The position numbers and the translations under genes were made by a program. Positions 17,896 through 26,268 of a stretch of 60,648 nt of DNA are shown in pieces. Source of the stretch: Methanomethylovorans sp. (lineage in GTDB: Archaea; Halobacteriota; Methanosarcinia; Methanosarcinales; Methanosarcinaceae); the NCBI GenBank assembly GCA_014361205.1, contig JACIVZ010000002.1, forward strand, positions 1 to 60,648, read 5' to 3'. The notes beneath the pieces were generated by a model that saw only the letters and a list, made by a program, of their open reading frames with translations, searched no databases and was not told the origin of the DNA. The number at the start of each line of letters is the position of its first letter. The first letter of the stretch is position 1.

Positions 17896-18621
17896 TTAGT
17901 TTCCTCCCAGCAGTAGACCAAGTATTGTCAGAGTTATGACCATACCTATCATTATACCCTCGACTTTACCGGCATGGACACCAGCATGGAATTTGTTAAG
18001 GTTACCGATACTCATCATCTCTTTATTGATACTAAGTATACGGCTTCTTATAGTAGCAAGCTCTGCAGCCATTGGCTTTAAGCCGCCTGCTTCTTCTTTC
18101 TCTTCTCCGCCTTCCTCGCCGATTTGGATAAGCATAGGTTCAGCATCATAGGCACCTGGATCCTTTGCAGCATATTCTTTAATCTTTGCTACTATTGCGT
18201 CAACATCTTCGGTTCCTATAAAGTTGATACATTCAACCTGTTTCTGGAATCTTTCAATAGCTTCGGGTGTAAGGTTTTCTATATATGGAATAGCACCTAT
18301 TGCTCCGACAATCCTGTTATCCTTAACTCCATTCTGGTGCAGCTTAAGAATTGCATCACCTGTAACATGTCCTTTAACTTCGGAACCTGTTACAATGAGA
18401 TATCGGATATTGGGGTTAGAGATTATATGTACAACTACCTTCTCTATACCAAGGTTCTCGGTCTTACAGGGACCTGTGATACAGGCTCCTGCAGCAAGCT
18501 GAGGTGCACCAGGAAGGTGTGAACCCAGTGTGATGACAGCAACACAATTCTTCACATCTCCTACTTCATATTCACCTTTAAGCACAGGCCATTGTGGAGC
18601 TGGTTCTCTCTTTTCTACCAT
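17896..18621 (-). CDS. mtrA: Tetrahydromethanopterin S-methyltransferase subunit A (corrinoid protein)
   Basis: 241 aa. The corrinoid-binding domain covers about residues 1-170. The histidine in [10 protein letters not shown] (His85) matches the axial ligand of cobalt known as His84 in Methanothermobacter. An acidic linker ([12 protein letters not shown]) leads to one C-terminal membrane helix ([18 protein letters not shown]). MtrA carries the methyl group on 5-hydroxybenzimidazolyl cobamide between MtrH and coenzyme M, driving sodium export through MtrE. It sits one base after mtrB. Confidence 0.97.
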   Translation of the reverse strand: MVEKREPAPQWPVLKGEYEVGDVKNCVAVITLGSHLPGAPQLAAGACITGPCKTENLGIEKVVVHIISNPNIRYLIVTGSEVKGHVTGDAILKLHQNGVKDNRIVGAIGAIPYIENLTPEAIERFQKQVECINFIGTEDVDAIVAKIKEYAAKDPGAYDAEPMLIQIGEEGGEEKEEAGGLKPMAAELATIRSRILSINKEMMSIGNLNKFHAGVHAGKVEGIMIGMVITLTILGLLLGGN

Positions 18622-18622
18622 T

Positions 18623-18946
18623 TCATATCACTCCCATAGTTCTCAACACATACAATACTATCAGCAGCAAACCAGCCACTCCAAGACCTACAACTATCCC
18701 ATAGAATGCATTCCCGTATATACCAGCAATATATGAGGTGTTTTCACGACCCGGGACTGAATTCATAAGGGGTCTATCAGGTGCGAGAGAGTTAACCAGA
18801 TCATCCGCTATTCTGTCAAGCTCATCAAGCCTTGCCATAATAGGATCCATTGAATATTGTATAATATCTGGACGTTCTTCTGCCAGTAAAGAGGTCAATG
18901 GATCTAGCACCAAGTGTACTTCTGGTGCAACGTGTATCATGCTCAT
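18623..18946 (-). CDS. mtrB: Tetrahydromethanopterin S-methyltransferase subunit B
   Basis: 107 aa. The N-terminal soluble part runs through [26 protein letters not shown], and a single membrane helix lies at the end ([20 protein letters not shown]). The start overlaps the mtrC stop by four bases, and GGAGGAATT lies just upstream inside mtrC. Together these point to strong translational coupling. Confidence 0.95.
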   Translation of the reverse strand: MSMIHVAPEVHLVLDPLTSLLAEERPDIIQYSMDPIMARLDELDRIADDLVNSLAPDRPLMNSVPGRENTSYIAGIYGNAFYGIVVGLGVAGLLLIVLYVLRTMGVI

Positions 18947-19770
18947 TCTAATTCCTCCTCTGAGGGTAACAATCCTGTTCCCACTACTTTGAATGCATCT
19001 CTCTTAACACGTGCATAGAATCCTGTAAAACCGAAGTACCAGAGGAATATACCTATGAGAATTGTCACTACACCAACTGATGCACCCTGTGTAGAAAGTG
19101 CAACAATTCCTGATAAGATCATTGCTATAGAGCCTTTCTCCAATGCAGTATAAAGAGTACGATCCTGTTTTTCATCAGCTCCAAGATTTGCATTGAACGG
19201 ATGAAGAAGAGCCATACCACCCGCAATGAATATGACTGCTATATAGCCTGTAGTGATAACTTCTTCCAGCACGACATTGAACATGAGAGAACCTGTCATT
19301 GCAACAGATAGACCAATGATTAATATAGTTCCTGCTGCTGCAATTTCTGTCATGGACTGTTCCATTACGGGAATGTTCATTTTAAGGACCTTGTTAGCAA
19401 AGATACCAATAAGTAGACCTATAATGGATGCTACTACCAGGGCAATCACGGGACCAATTATTGCAATTTCAAAACCTTTACCTATAGCAAGGCCAAACAT
19501 TGCGGCTACTACACCCATACCAAGGGCTAGCATACCTATTGAAGGTACCCCTGTACCCAAACCATAGCTTGCCACCCTTCTAACGGCTCCTGCTCCCCAT
19601 ATAGCAGCGCATATAGCACCCAGAGCACCCATAAAGGAAAAAACTCCTCCTGCAATATTGCCAAGGAAATGAGCACCATATATTCCTACAAGCCCTCCGA
19701 TTATACCAAACGCTATTAGCTTACTCTGTGGTATAGCTGCATGAGCTTCCCCGCTTCCTCCGACAGACAT
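18943..19770 (-). CDS. mtrC: Tetrahydromethanopterin S-methyltransferase subunit C
   Basis: 275 aa, an integral membrane protein with about seven hydrophobic helices and many glycines ([28 protein letters not shown]). It is one of the three large membrane subunits (C, D, E) of the sodium-pumping complex. GGAGGT lies in the 3' end of mtrD, and the start is one base after the mtrD stop. Confidence 0.96.
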   Translation of the reverse strand: MSVGGSGEAHAAIPQSKLIAFGIIGGLVGIYGAHFLGNIAGGVFSFMGALGAICAAIWGAGAVRRVASYGLGTGVPSIGMLALGMGVVAAMFGLAIGKGFEIAIIGPVIALVVASIIGLLIGIFANKVLKMNIPVMEQSMTEIAAAGTILIIGLSVAMTGSLMFNVVLEEVITTGYIAVIFIAGGMALLHPFNANLGADEKQDRTLYTALEKGSIAMILSGIVALSTQGASVGVVTILIGIFLWYFGFTGFYARVKRDAFKVVGTGLLPSEEELE

Positions 19771-19771
19771 T

Positions 19772-20524
19772 TTACATACCTCCTAAAGTGATCACTGCCA
19801 AAACAGCACATAGAAGTGTCACAATAAACGAAGTCAGAGCAGCCCTTGGCCATCTCTTGAACTTCGGGTCATGGAAACCTTCAATAGTTCCTCCAATATT
19901 GTATGAAGGAATAACAGCGTTCATGAAGAATATGCCAACTGCGAAAATACTGGCAAGGCCAACAAGTTCATGTCCAGTTGTGCTCATTATATCCTTAACA
20001 GTCAGCCCAGCTGCAACTTCTCCCATCATCAGCAGTGCATAGTAAACTAAACCTCCTCCAAGTCCTCCAAGCCCTGCTCCGATAACTCCGCTTATGAAAG
20101 AAACTGTTGGTATGGCATGACCTTCAGTACCCTGAGAGACATAAAGATCTTGTCTGTCCTTGGTGATGGGGTCATATTTTACCTTTGCTGAGGCAGGAGG
20201 GCAACCCACACCATAGATGTAGACCCATTGACCTACAAGCATGGTAACTGATATCATAATCATAGCACCCACTGCGCCTGATGCCAGCACCAATCCAATA
20301 TTATCAGTCACCCCCATCATTGCACCTGCTGTAACAAGACCAGTAAGGCCCGCACCTGCAGCCAATTGCACAGTACCTGTTCCAATGCCTGTTGCCTGGG
20401 CCATTGCAGCTGGCGCACCCCCTACAGGCACGAAGTGAACACTAACAGAGACAAGTACACCCCCAAGGGTGATCAGCAACATATACATGATGTTATCTGC
20501 AAGTAATCCTGCTATGTCGATCAT
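19772..20524 (-). CDS. mtrD: Tetrahydromethanopterin S-methyltransferase subunit D
   Basis: 250 aa, with about six membrane helices. Motifs such as VHFVPVGGAPAAMAQATGIGTG and VGCPPASAKVKYDPITKDRQD match MtrD. It overlaps mtrE by four bases (ATGA). It forms the membrane part of the complex with MtrC and MtrE. Confidence 0.96.
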   Translation of the reverse strand: MIDIAGLLADNIMYMLLITLGGVLVSVSVHFVPVGGAPAAMAQATGIGTGTVQLAAGAGLTGLVTAGAMMGVTDNIGLVLASGAVGAMIMISVTMLVGQWVYIYGVGCPPASAKVKYDPITKDRQDLYVSQGTEGHAIPTVSFISGVIGAGLGGLGGGLVYYALLMMGEVAAGLTVKDIMSTTGHELVGLASIFAVGIFFMNAVIPSYNIGGTIEGFHDPKFKRWPRAALTSFIVTLLCAVLAVITLGGM

Positions 20525-21426
20525 GCTGCTTCCTCTTTATCTTCTTTATAAGGACCAAATGCTTTCCTTGCCTTGACTTCAATCTTTCTGTTGTATATTA
20601 TCATAATTATGACCATGATAGCTCCCGCAATAAAAGACTCCCATCCTGAAGCAACGCTTCTTGCAGGGTCAAATACAACAGTAATCCATGTACTCAGAAA
20701 TACAGTCATACCAAAAGCAATACCTGTCACAGGTCCACCAAATTTGGCACAGAACCACGAATTGTCCATGCTGCTCCTAAGCCCGGATTCAGCTTTTCGT
20801 ACTATATTTCCTGAATTTGATGTGTTAAGACCACTTCCAAACTCGACACTCTGAAACTCACGCTCAGCACCATAGTGCACATCGCCAGTGGATGAACCAA
20901 TTGCACCAATAGTTATTCCCCATATGAAAGCCAAGAGTGGAAGAGGGAACGGATGAACAAAAACAGTTACCATTATGTATGAAACTACAAGAATACAGAA
21001 AGTTGTTATGAATGAATATCCCATTATTGCGGGCGTATGCGAGCGAAGTACATCAAGATATACCATCTGTTTGAAACGTTTCTGACTTGCACATCTGCCC
21101 ATATAAGCAGTTGTTGCATATGTTCCATGTATTATGGCTGCAACTAAAGATCCAATAGTCAGTGCAAGAACTACAGAAATATTAAAGTTTAACAATACAT
21201 ATGCTACAGTTCCACCAATAGTACACATAAGAGCGTTCGATGGTGGTTCTCCAGAAATGGCTTTATTATAGATCCTATGTGGGTACGACATCTGGGGCGC
21301 AAGTTGCACTTGTGAGTTAGGATTACTCTGAGATCCTATATCGGATTCCAGGTCTTCAGATGCACCTGCTATTGTAGCGGCTGCACCCATAAGTGCCAAC
21401 GCACCCATACCTATGAGCGGGTCCAT
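20521..21426 (-). CDS. mtrE: Tetrahydromethanopterin S-methyltransferase subunit E
   Basis: 301 aa and the first gene of the mtr operon, with GGAGGAAAATATAT directly before the ATG. It has about six membrane helices. Typical segments are QVQLAPQMSYPHRIYNKAISGEPPSNALMCTIGG and GAIGSSTGDVHYGAEREFQ. The latter holds the conserved Asp thought to take part in sodium translocation. The long leader upstream carries two palindromes. Confidence 0.96.
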   Translation of the reverse strand: MDPLIGMGALALMGAAATIAGASEDLESDIGSQSNPNSQVQLAPQMSYPHRIYNKAISGEPPSNALMCTIGGTVAYVLLNFNISVVLALTIGSLVAAIIHGTYATTAYMGRCASQKRFKQMVYLDVLRSHTPAIMGYSFITTFCILVVSYIMVTVFVHPFPLPLLAFIWGITIGAIGSSTGDVHYGAEREFQSVEFGSGLNTSNSGNIVRKAESGLRSSMDNSWFCAKFGGPVTGIAFGMTVFLSTWITVVFDPARSVASGWESFIAGAIMVIIMIIYNRKIEVKARKAFGPYKEDKEEAA

Positions 21427-21799
21427 ATATATTTTCCTCCTACATCTTTGTCTTCTGATTGTGAATTAATTCTATTATCAGATAATATTAGTTCCATCAT
21501 AGTAGAGTGGGATTAATGATGGTTATTATATTACCATTCGCTGAAATTGAATATACTGTCTCATTATAAACCTTTCGAAGAAAAACTTGCATTGCATAAG
21601 TGTATTTTCATAGAACATTTATTATAATTTACAGCATTGTATTAACAATAAAACATTGGGTAGAGTTTAAATAGAATATAGAATTTCTCCAAAGATAAAA
21701 AGACAATAAATACAACTTTGTATACATTGCAGAATTGCACACACTTGCATTCAGGAACTGACCATAAATCTCTTATCTTAAAATGGTTGCTGTTAGTTT
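21427..21799. promoter_or_regulatory. mtr operon promoter and structured leader; divergent promoter of the isomerase gene
   Basis: On the minus strand a BRE-like CGAAAGG followed by TTTATAAT (21563-21577) is a strong archaeal promoter, placing the mtr start near 21540 and giving a leader of about 115 nt. The leader holds a perfect 15-bp palindrome (21473-21487) and a seven-bp stem CCATCAT/ATGATGG (21494-21522). No gene is present. The right-hand part is AT-rich and must serve the divergent isomerase gene, but I cannot pick a clear box for it. Confidence 0.65.
21473..21487. repeat. Perfect palindrome in the mtr leader
   Basis: TATTATC-A-GATAATA is a perfect inverted repeat around one central base, 47-61 bp before the mtrE start. 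In RNA it can fold only after the loop is relaxed, so a protein-binding site in DNA is as likely as an RNA structure. Confidence 0.6.
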
Positions 21800-22612
21800 A
21801 TGATAATAGGAGCATCTTCATTTGCAGGCTCACTGGCAGAGATTTCACGTGAAGTTAATTCTGTAGAACTCTATATTCCAAAACTGCATGTATACGATGG
21901 TTCAAAACTTAACCGAAGAAAACTGGAAATGATCCTGGACGAACTTTCAGCTTTTGATCTCTTGACATCTATACATGCCCCTTATTACGCTGAATCTTCG
22001 ACATATCCAAAGGAACTCCTTTTAGATACTTCCAATATGGAGCCTAAGGATTTCAGACTCATGGAAGAAGCTATAGAGCTTGCAGCCGACTTAGAATCAA
22101 AAGTAGTTGTTCTTCATCCTGGAAAAATAAATGGGAACCGGGAAATATCTTTCTTGAAAATGGTAAATAATCTGAAGGTCCTTTCAGAAAAAGCAAGTGA
22201 CTTTGAAGTCATGTTAGGGCTTGAAAATAAAGAAGGTACTGATGCCACTAACCTCTGTTGCCATGCAGAAGAACTTATAGCTGCAGTTGAAACTGTGAAT
22301 TCCGATAATCTGAAGATTACATTAGATATAGGACATGCAAATCTTACTTGCGGAGGAGATTCAGAAAAACTGAAAGCTTTTGTAAGAAATGTAGCCCCTC
22401 ATGTAATACACATGCATATTCATGATAATGGAGGCAAATGGACCAGTACTTACGACGGAGACGAACATCTTGCTCCGGGTAAAGGTACTGTAGACTATAC
22501 AGTATTAAAAGAGATTCATAATTATCGAGGTATTTATAATCTTGAAGTATTCTCTATGAAAGATGTAATCGCAGGCAAATCTGAATTACTGAGGTACCTC
22601 TTTCAGAGCTGA
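21800..22612 (+). CDS. Sugar phosphate isomerase/epimerase-like TIM-barrel protein
   Basis: 270 aa, an AP-endonuclease-2/xylose isomerase-like TIM barrel. Metal-ligand positions are recognisable: SIHAPYY, VVLHPGK, LGLENKEG, TLDIGHANL, HMHIHDNGG and a late LAPGKGTVDY...NLEVF. This set is typical of the zinc/manganese-binding sugar isomerase group. The substrate is not predictable. No Shine-Dalgarno is seen, so the mRNA may be leaderless. The 3' end overlaps the convergent UspA gene by 27 bases. Confidence 0.82.
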   Translation: MIIGASSFAGSLAEISREVNSVELYIPKLHVYDGSKLNRRKLEMILDELSAFDLLTSIHAPYYAESSTYPKELLLDTSNMEPKDFRLMEEAIELAADLESKVVVLHPGKINGNREISFLKMVNNLKVLSEKASDFEVMLGLENKEGTDATNLCCHAEELIAAVETVNSDNLKITLDIGHANLTCGGDSEKLKAFVRNVAPHVIHMHIHDNGGKWTSTYDGDEHLAPGKGTVDYTVLKEIHNYRGIYNLEVFSMKDVIAGKSELLRYLFQS

Positions 22613-23035
22613 AATTTTATTAATATTGGAATGAGAATAATTCGGTGGCACTACTAATATTAACCTATCTGAAATCTCTAAAACTTTGGCAGTAACAGAG
22701 CCTAATATTTTTTTCAGGCCGCTTTTACCCTGATTTCCCATAATTATCAAGTCTACATCATAGTTATTTGCCACATCAACTATTTTTACAGGTGCACTCC
22801 CTTCTTCCACTACTTTCTTTATCTTTGAGATATCAAATCCTATCTCAACTAGTATGTTTTCAATAGTGGATAAAACTAAATCAGCACCTTCTTTCTGCCA
22901 TGATTTCATACCTGTACCTTTATCGGCAATCACATGAAGGATTATGAACTCCGTATTCTCATTACCAATCCTTTTGGTGATACGTGCAGCATTTTCTGAA
23001 TATATGGAACCATCAGTGGGTAATAAGATCTTCAT
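22586..23035 (-). CDS. Universal stress protein (UspA family)
   Basis: 149 aa from the ATG at 23033-23035, with an equivalent ATG just before it. A longer reading adds a 21-residue tail without family resemblance. It has the N-terminal MKILLPTDGSIYSENAARI and the ATP-binding GNQGKSGLKKILGSVTAKVL motif (G-2x-G-9x-G-S/T), so it is likely an ATP-binding Usp. Role in the cell: stress survival, not defined further. Confidence 0.88.
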   Translation of the reverse strand: MKILLPTDGSIYSENAARITKRIGNENTEFIILHVIADKGTGMKSWQKEGADLVLSTIENILVEIGFDISKIKKVVEEGSAPVKIVDVANNYDVDLIIMGNQGKSGLKKILGSVTAKVLEISDRLILVVPPNYSHSNINKISALKEVPQ

Positions 23036-23130
23036 CATTCCTTGATTAGAATTAAATATATTAAAATGCTTTGAATTGCTTTTGTAATATAATGGCTGCA
23101 ATACGAGATTAAAACTTCAGGTGATTAAGA

Positions 23131-23598
23131 TTGAAATATCAGAAATTTAAAAAAATGGATAATAAAAAATACCTTGAAGTCACAAGATTTCTTAAAACAA
23201 CAACACATCTTACTGCAAGAGAATGGGTTATAGCTCACCTGTGTGCCGGTTTCAAAGATAACTCAAATCGTTCCGAAATGACCTGGATAGGTGCTAATCT
23301 TAAGGAACTTGTTCCTTTTATGGACAAAGATTATACACGTCAAGAAGTCTCAAATGCAAGATCAACCTTTAAAAAAAAAGTTCAGCGAAGTGGAACAACT
23401 TTCTTTTATGCATATTATGCTGGCCTCATTAGTCAGGAAGAAATGATAACGATGATACATAAAATAGTTAAGGATCTAAAAAAATTAATTGAAACTGAAG
23501 GAGGAGATGTTCCAACAGAGCATGCAACTGAAGTGCAGATGCTGGTAGCTGATGTGCTTAGAAAAATTAATGAAGCTATGGAAGAAGAGTATTTTTAA
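23131..23598 (+). CDS. DUF5806 family protein
   Basis: 155 aa. The pattern YQKFKKMDNKKYLEVTRFL, TAREWVIAHLCAGF, IGANLKELVPFM and QEVSNARSTFKKKVQRSGTTFFY matches the DUF5806 family known from haloarchaea and methanogens, of unknown function. The start is TTG 23131, preceded by a near-perfect Shine-Dalgarno (AGGTGATT, 23119-23126). Homologues also begin just before this YxxFxxM motif, which supports TTG over the ATG at 23155. It is helical and without membrane segments. It meets the convergent 92-aa gene with a four-base overlap. Confidence 0.75.
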   Translation: MKYQKFKKMDNKKYLEVTRFLKTTTHLTAREWVIAHLCAGFKDNSNRSEMTWIGANLKELVPFMDKDYTRQEVSNARSTFKKKVQRSGTTFFYAYYAGLISQEEMITMIHKIVKDLKKLIETEGGDVPTEHATEVQMLVADVLRKINEAMEEEYF

Positions 23599-23873
23599 AT
23601 ATTTTGACTTGTTTTTTCCAAATACCTTTTGTAATAAGCAAGCATCTGTTTTTCAATACGATGCAGATAATGAGCCTGAACTTTTGATATGTAAAGTTTA
23701 TTGGGTCCTATCTGCACTACAATATCCGAATCCTTTGGTGCTTTCATTTCAACTGGTACGATCACAGGACCTCCACAAGTAGTGCATAATCTGAAATCTC
23801 TTTTGTGCTCCAATATGAAAGATTTGACTTCAGAGTCAATTTCAAAATTTCTATTACCTTTTCCCATATGCAA
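23595..23873 (-). CDS. Small zinc-ribbon-like protein of unknown function
   Basis: 92 aa. A CTTCGGPVIVPVEM segment gives one CxxC pair followed by a beta-rich stretch (IVVQIGPNKLYISKVQAHYL) and a helical tail. Only one CxxC is present, so metal binding would need a dimer or partner. The start may be the first or the second methionine (two residues apart). I do not recognise a named family. It is convergent with the DUF5806 gene. Confidence 0.6.
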   Translation of the reverse strand: MHMGKGNRNFEIDSEVKSFILEHKRDFRLCTTCGGPVIVPVEMKAPKDSDIVVQIGPNKLYISKVQAHYLHRIEKQMLAYYKRYLEKTSQNI

Positions 23874-23953
23874 TATGCATCAAGAAGCATCTATATGTAT
23901 TTTGCTGAGAGATGTTTAGCACATATTTAAATACTGGAACATAAAATTTTATA

Positions 23954-24394
23954 ATGAACATATATATGATCAAAATTATGATATTATGGTTATTGATTAT
24001 AGCTATATATCTTTGTGGTTGTATAGAGAAAGATGATGAGGAAATCCCAATATACACAGATCCAGGCTATCCCAACGCCTATTTTGCCCATCCTGTTTTA
24101 GGTTGGTACCTTAACAAAACAGCCTATATATATGAAACTCAAGGAAAGAAAGCTGCGATTCTCCATTATCGCTCTGATCCGGTTTTAATTACTCAGGAAA
24201 GTAATTTAAAATTGAAAATTCGTACCGTTGAAAAAGATCCAGAGAATCTTGATGTTTTGAGAAAACTTGGAATTGATATACTTACTGTTTCTGCAGATGG
24301 TACAACAATTGTAGGTTATGTGCCGGTTAGCAGTCTAAAAGAATTAGGAACTCTTGACTTTGTGAAAAACGTAAGTTCTGAAAAGCAAGAGTGA
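23954..24394 (+). CDS. Putative lipoprotein of unknown function
   Basis: 146 aa. The N-terminal hydrophobic segment (IKIMILWLLIIAIYLCGC) ends in a lipobox-like LCGC, so the mature protein would begin at Cys after lipid attachment. An acidic linker and a small alpha/beta domain of about 100 aa follow (VLRKLGIDILTVSADGTTIVGYVPVSSL). It is likely membrane-bound on the outer face. No family is recognised. Confidence 0.65.
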   Translation: MNIYMIKIMILWLLIIAIYLCGCIEKDDEEIPIYTDPGYPNAYFAHPVLGWYLNKTAYIYETQGKKAAILHYRSDPVLITQESNLKLKIRTVEKDPENLDVLRKLGIDILTVSADGTTIVGYVPVSSLKELGTLDFVKNVSSEKQE

Positions 24395-24448
24395 GTCCGA
24401 AAAATCATTGGCGAATTTTAAATCTGATGAAGTAGTAATTGTGAGACT

Positions 24449-24739
24449 ATGTTGATGCGAGATAGGAACAAACTGGTCATATGGCCAGCCTATATAGACA
24501 AGAACAGATCAAGAAGCCAAGGACGTATTATCTCAAAAAAGTCTTCTGTTGGAGAACCAACTCTTGTTGAGATCGAAAAAGCTGCACTGAAACTTGGCCT
24601 GAATCCTGAAGTGGAAAAAGATAAATCTTATCCACGATCTTGGTGGGAAAAGAGCGGTAGAGTACTTATAGATAACATTGCACCTAAAACTCACCTGTCA
24701 AGAAAAATTGCTTCTGCTATAAAAGAAATGCGGCCATAA
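24449..24739 (+). CDS. srp19: Signal recognition particle subunit SRP19
   Basis: 96 aa, the usual archaeal size. It opens with NKLVIWPAYIDKNRSRSQGR and includes the KSYPRSWWEKSGRVLID motif, both SRP19 hallmarks. It binds 7S RNA and helps SRP54 assemble for membrane targeting. The start may be ATG 24449 or ATG 24455. It is convergent with the sec61-beta/secG gene, with 25 bp between them. Confidence 0.93.
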   Translation: MLMRDRNKLVIWPAYIDKNRSRSQGRIISKKSSVGEPTLVEIEKAALKLGLNPEVEKDKSYPRSWWEKSGRVLIDNIAPKTHLSRKIASAIKEMRP

Positions 24740-24764
24740 AATAATAGTAGAAATAAAAGAGATT

Positions 24765-24938
24765 TTATGGCCAGAGGCCGTACGCTGCGTTAAGCATTAA
24801 AACAGCAAAACCAATGACTACCCCAAAAACCATCACAGATTTTGGATCTATGTGAATTGCCTTCTTATCTGCTTCATAATACCTCATCAGACCAGCTGAT
24901 GACATCAGCCCGCTACCAGTTGAACTTTTCCGTGACAT
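24765..24938 (-). CDS. secG: Preprotein translocase subunit SecG (Sec61-beta homologue)
   Basis: 57 aa, short enough to be missed by automatic calls. Translation of the minus strand begins MSRKSSTGSGLMSSAGLMRY, continues through EADKKAIHIDPKSVMVFG and ends in one membrane helix (VFGVVIGFAVLMLNAAYG). This is the classical archaeal Sec61-beta layout: a Ser/Gly-rich cytoplasmic N-terminus, the GLxRYYE motif, the DPK motif and a tail-anchored helix. The ATG (24936-24938) has AGGAGAAAAT before it. It sits next to SRP19, and secDF are elsewhere in the window. Confidence 0.92.
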   Translation of the reverse strand: MSRKSSTGSGLMSSAGLMRYYEADKKAIHIDPKSVMVFGVVIGFAVLMLNAAYGLWP

Positions 24939-24950
24939 ATTTTCTCCTGT

Positions 24951-24986
24951 GAATAAACAATATAAATTGAATAAACAATATAAATA
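24951..24986. repeat. 18-bp tandem duplication in the secG promoter
   Basis: Two copies (24951-24968 and 24969-24986) differ at one base. Each holds a TATA-like TTTATATT on the minus strand, so secG has two TATA boxes 18 bp apart. The nearer box predicts a start at the ATG itself, and the farther one a start that keeps the Shine-Dalgarno. Confidence 0.8.
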
Positions 24987-25069
24987 CTAATACGTTTATA
25001 CCATACTAACTTTTTATTCTGTTATTTGTATTCAATCATTTAAAATCTTCTGGTCTTTAGTGATCGTCA

Positions 25070-26092
25070 TTAATCAACAAATAATTCCTCCAATAGAAAA
25101 GGAGGATAGTATATTCCTTTTTCAGTAATAACAGCCGTTATATTCTCCATAGGAGTTGCATCGAATGCTGGATTATATACGTTGACATCTTTCGGAGCTA
25201 TTGGTTTACCATTGAAAAAACGCAATTCATCACCATTCCTAAGTTCAATATCCACTGTTTCTTCCCATCCCTCAAGATCAAAAGTGGATAAAGGTGCCGC
25301 CACATAGAAAGGTATTTCATGCTCTTTGGCAAGCACTGAATGAGTATATGTTCCTATCTTATTGAAAACAACATCACCTGTTATTCTGTCAGCTCCCACT
25401 ATTACCTTGTTTATAACACCTTTTCTCATAAGATGCCCTGCCATTGAATCAGCTATAAGAGTCACGGGAATGTTATCCTGCATAAGTTCCCATGCAGTTA
25501 TCCTGCTTCCCTGATTCAGTGGTCTTGTCTCACATGCTATGACCTGTATCTGCTTACCATCTTCCACAGCAGAACGAATAACTCCAAGAGCTGTACCCCA
25601 ATCTACACACGCCATCCTTCCGGCATTGCAATGAGTAAGCACAGTATCCCCGTCTTCGAGCAATGTGGCACCATGTTCTCCTATTTTTTTATTTTTAGCT
25701 ACATCTTCATCAGCCATCTTTTTTGCCTCAGAGAGTGCCACAGCTTTTATACCTTTCAGGTCATATGCATCATTGACAGCATGTAATATCCTGTCAACAC
25801 CCCATGCCAGGTTCACAGCAGTGGGTCTTGTGGCCTTTATGGTTTTTGCAGCTATCTCCATGTCTTTTAACATGGAATTCACATCTTTTGCACTACTGAG
25901 TCTTGCTGCAAGAGCCATACCATATCCCCCTGCAACTCCAAGAGCTGGTGCTCCACGTATTCTCATAGATATAATAGCCTCACATAACGAAGCAAGTGTC
26001 TTACATTCTATTATTTTAAATTCTTCTGGCAACATTGTCTGATCTATCATTACTATTGAATTTGATTCATCATTCCAGTCTATAGTTCTCAT
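25070..26092 (-). CDS. mtnA: S-methyl-5-thioribose-1-phosphate isomerase (MtnA, aIF2B-like)
   Basis: 340 aa. It has the RIRGAPALGVAGGYGMALAA motif, the catalytic-cysteine region LTHCNAGRMACVDWGTALGVIR and the Asp-containing VGADRITGDVVFNKIGTYTHSVLA. The set matches MtnA rather than true aIF2B or ribose-1,5-bisphosphate isomerase, which lack this combination. It converts methylthioribose-1-phosphate to the ribulose form. In methanogens it may act with other partial salvage steps, since the full aerobic pathway is absent. It is monocistronic on the minus strand. Confidence 0.88.
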   Translation of the reverse strand: MRTIDWNDESNSIVMIDQTMLPEEFKIIECKTLASLCEAIISMRIRGAPALGVAGGYGMALAARLSSAKDVNSMLKDMEIAAKTIKATRPTAVNLAWGVDRILHAVNDAYDLKGIKAVALSEAKKMADEDVAKNKKIGEHGATLLEDGDTVLTHCNAGRMACVDWGTALGVIRSAVEDGKQIQVIACETRPLNQGSRITAWELMQDNIPVTLIADSMAGHLMRKGVINKVIVGADRITGDVVFNKIGTYTHSVLAKEHEIPFYVAAPLSTFDLEGWEETVDIELRNGDELRFFNGKPIAPKDVNVYNPAFDATPMENITAVITEKGIYYPPFLLEELFVD

Positions 26093-26268
26093 GGTATCAT
26101 CTGCTCTTTTAAAAGCATGAAGGAAATAAAAATATAAAGGTTGGTATGATATAAATATTGAAAATCTATCAACTGATCATGTAGAATTAATTTCTTGCAA
26201 CCCCCACCGTTATCAACTAAAAAAGGCTTCCTTCTCATTTATATACTGTCTTCTCCTAATATTATGCA

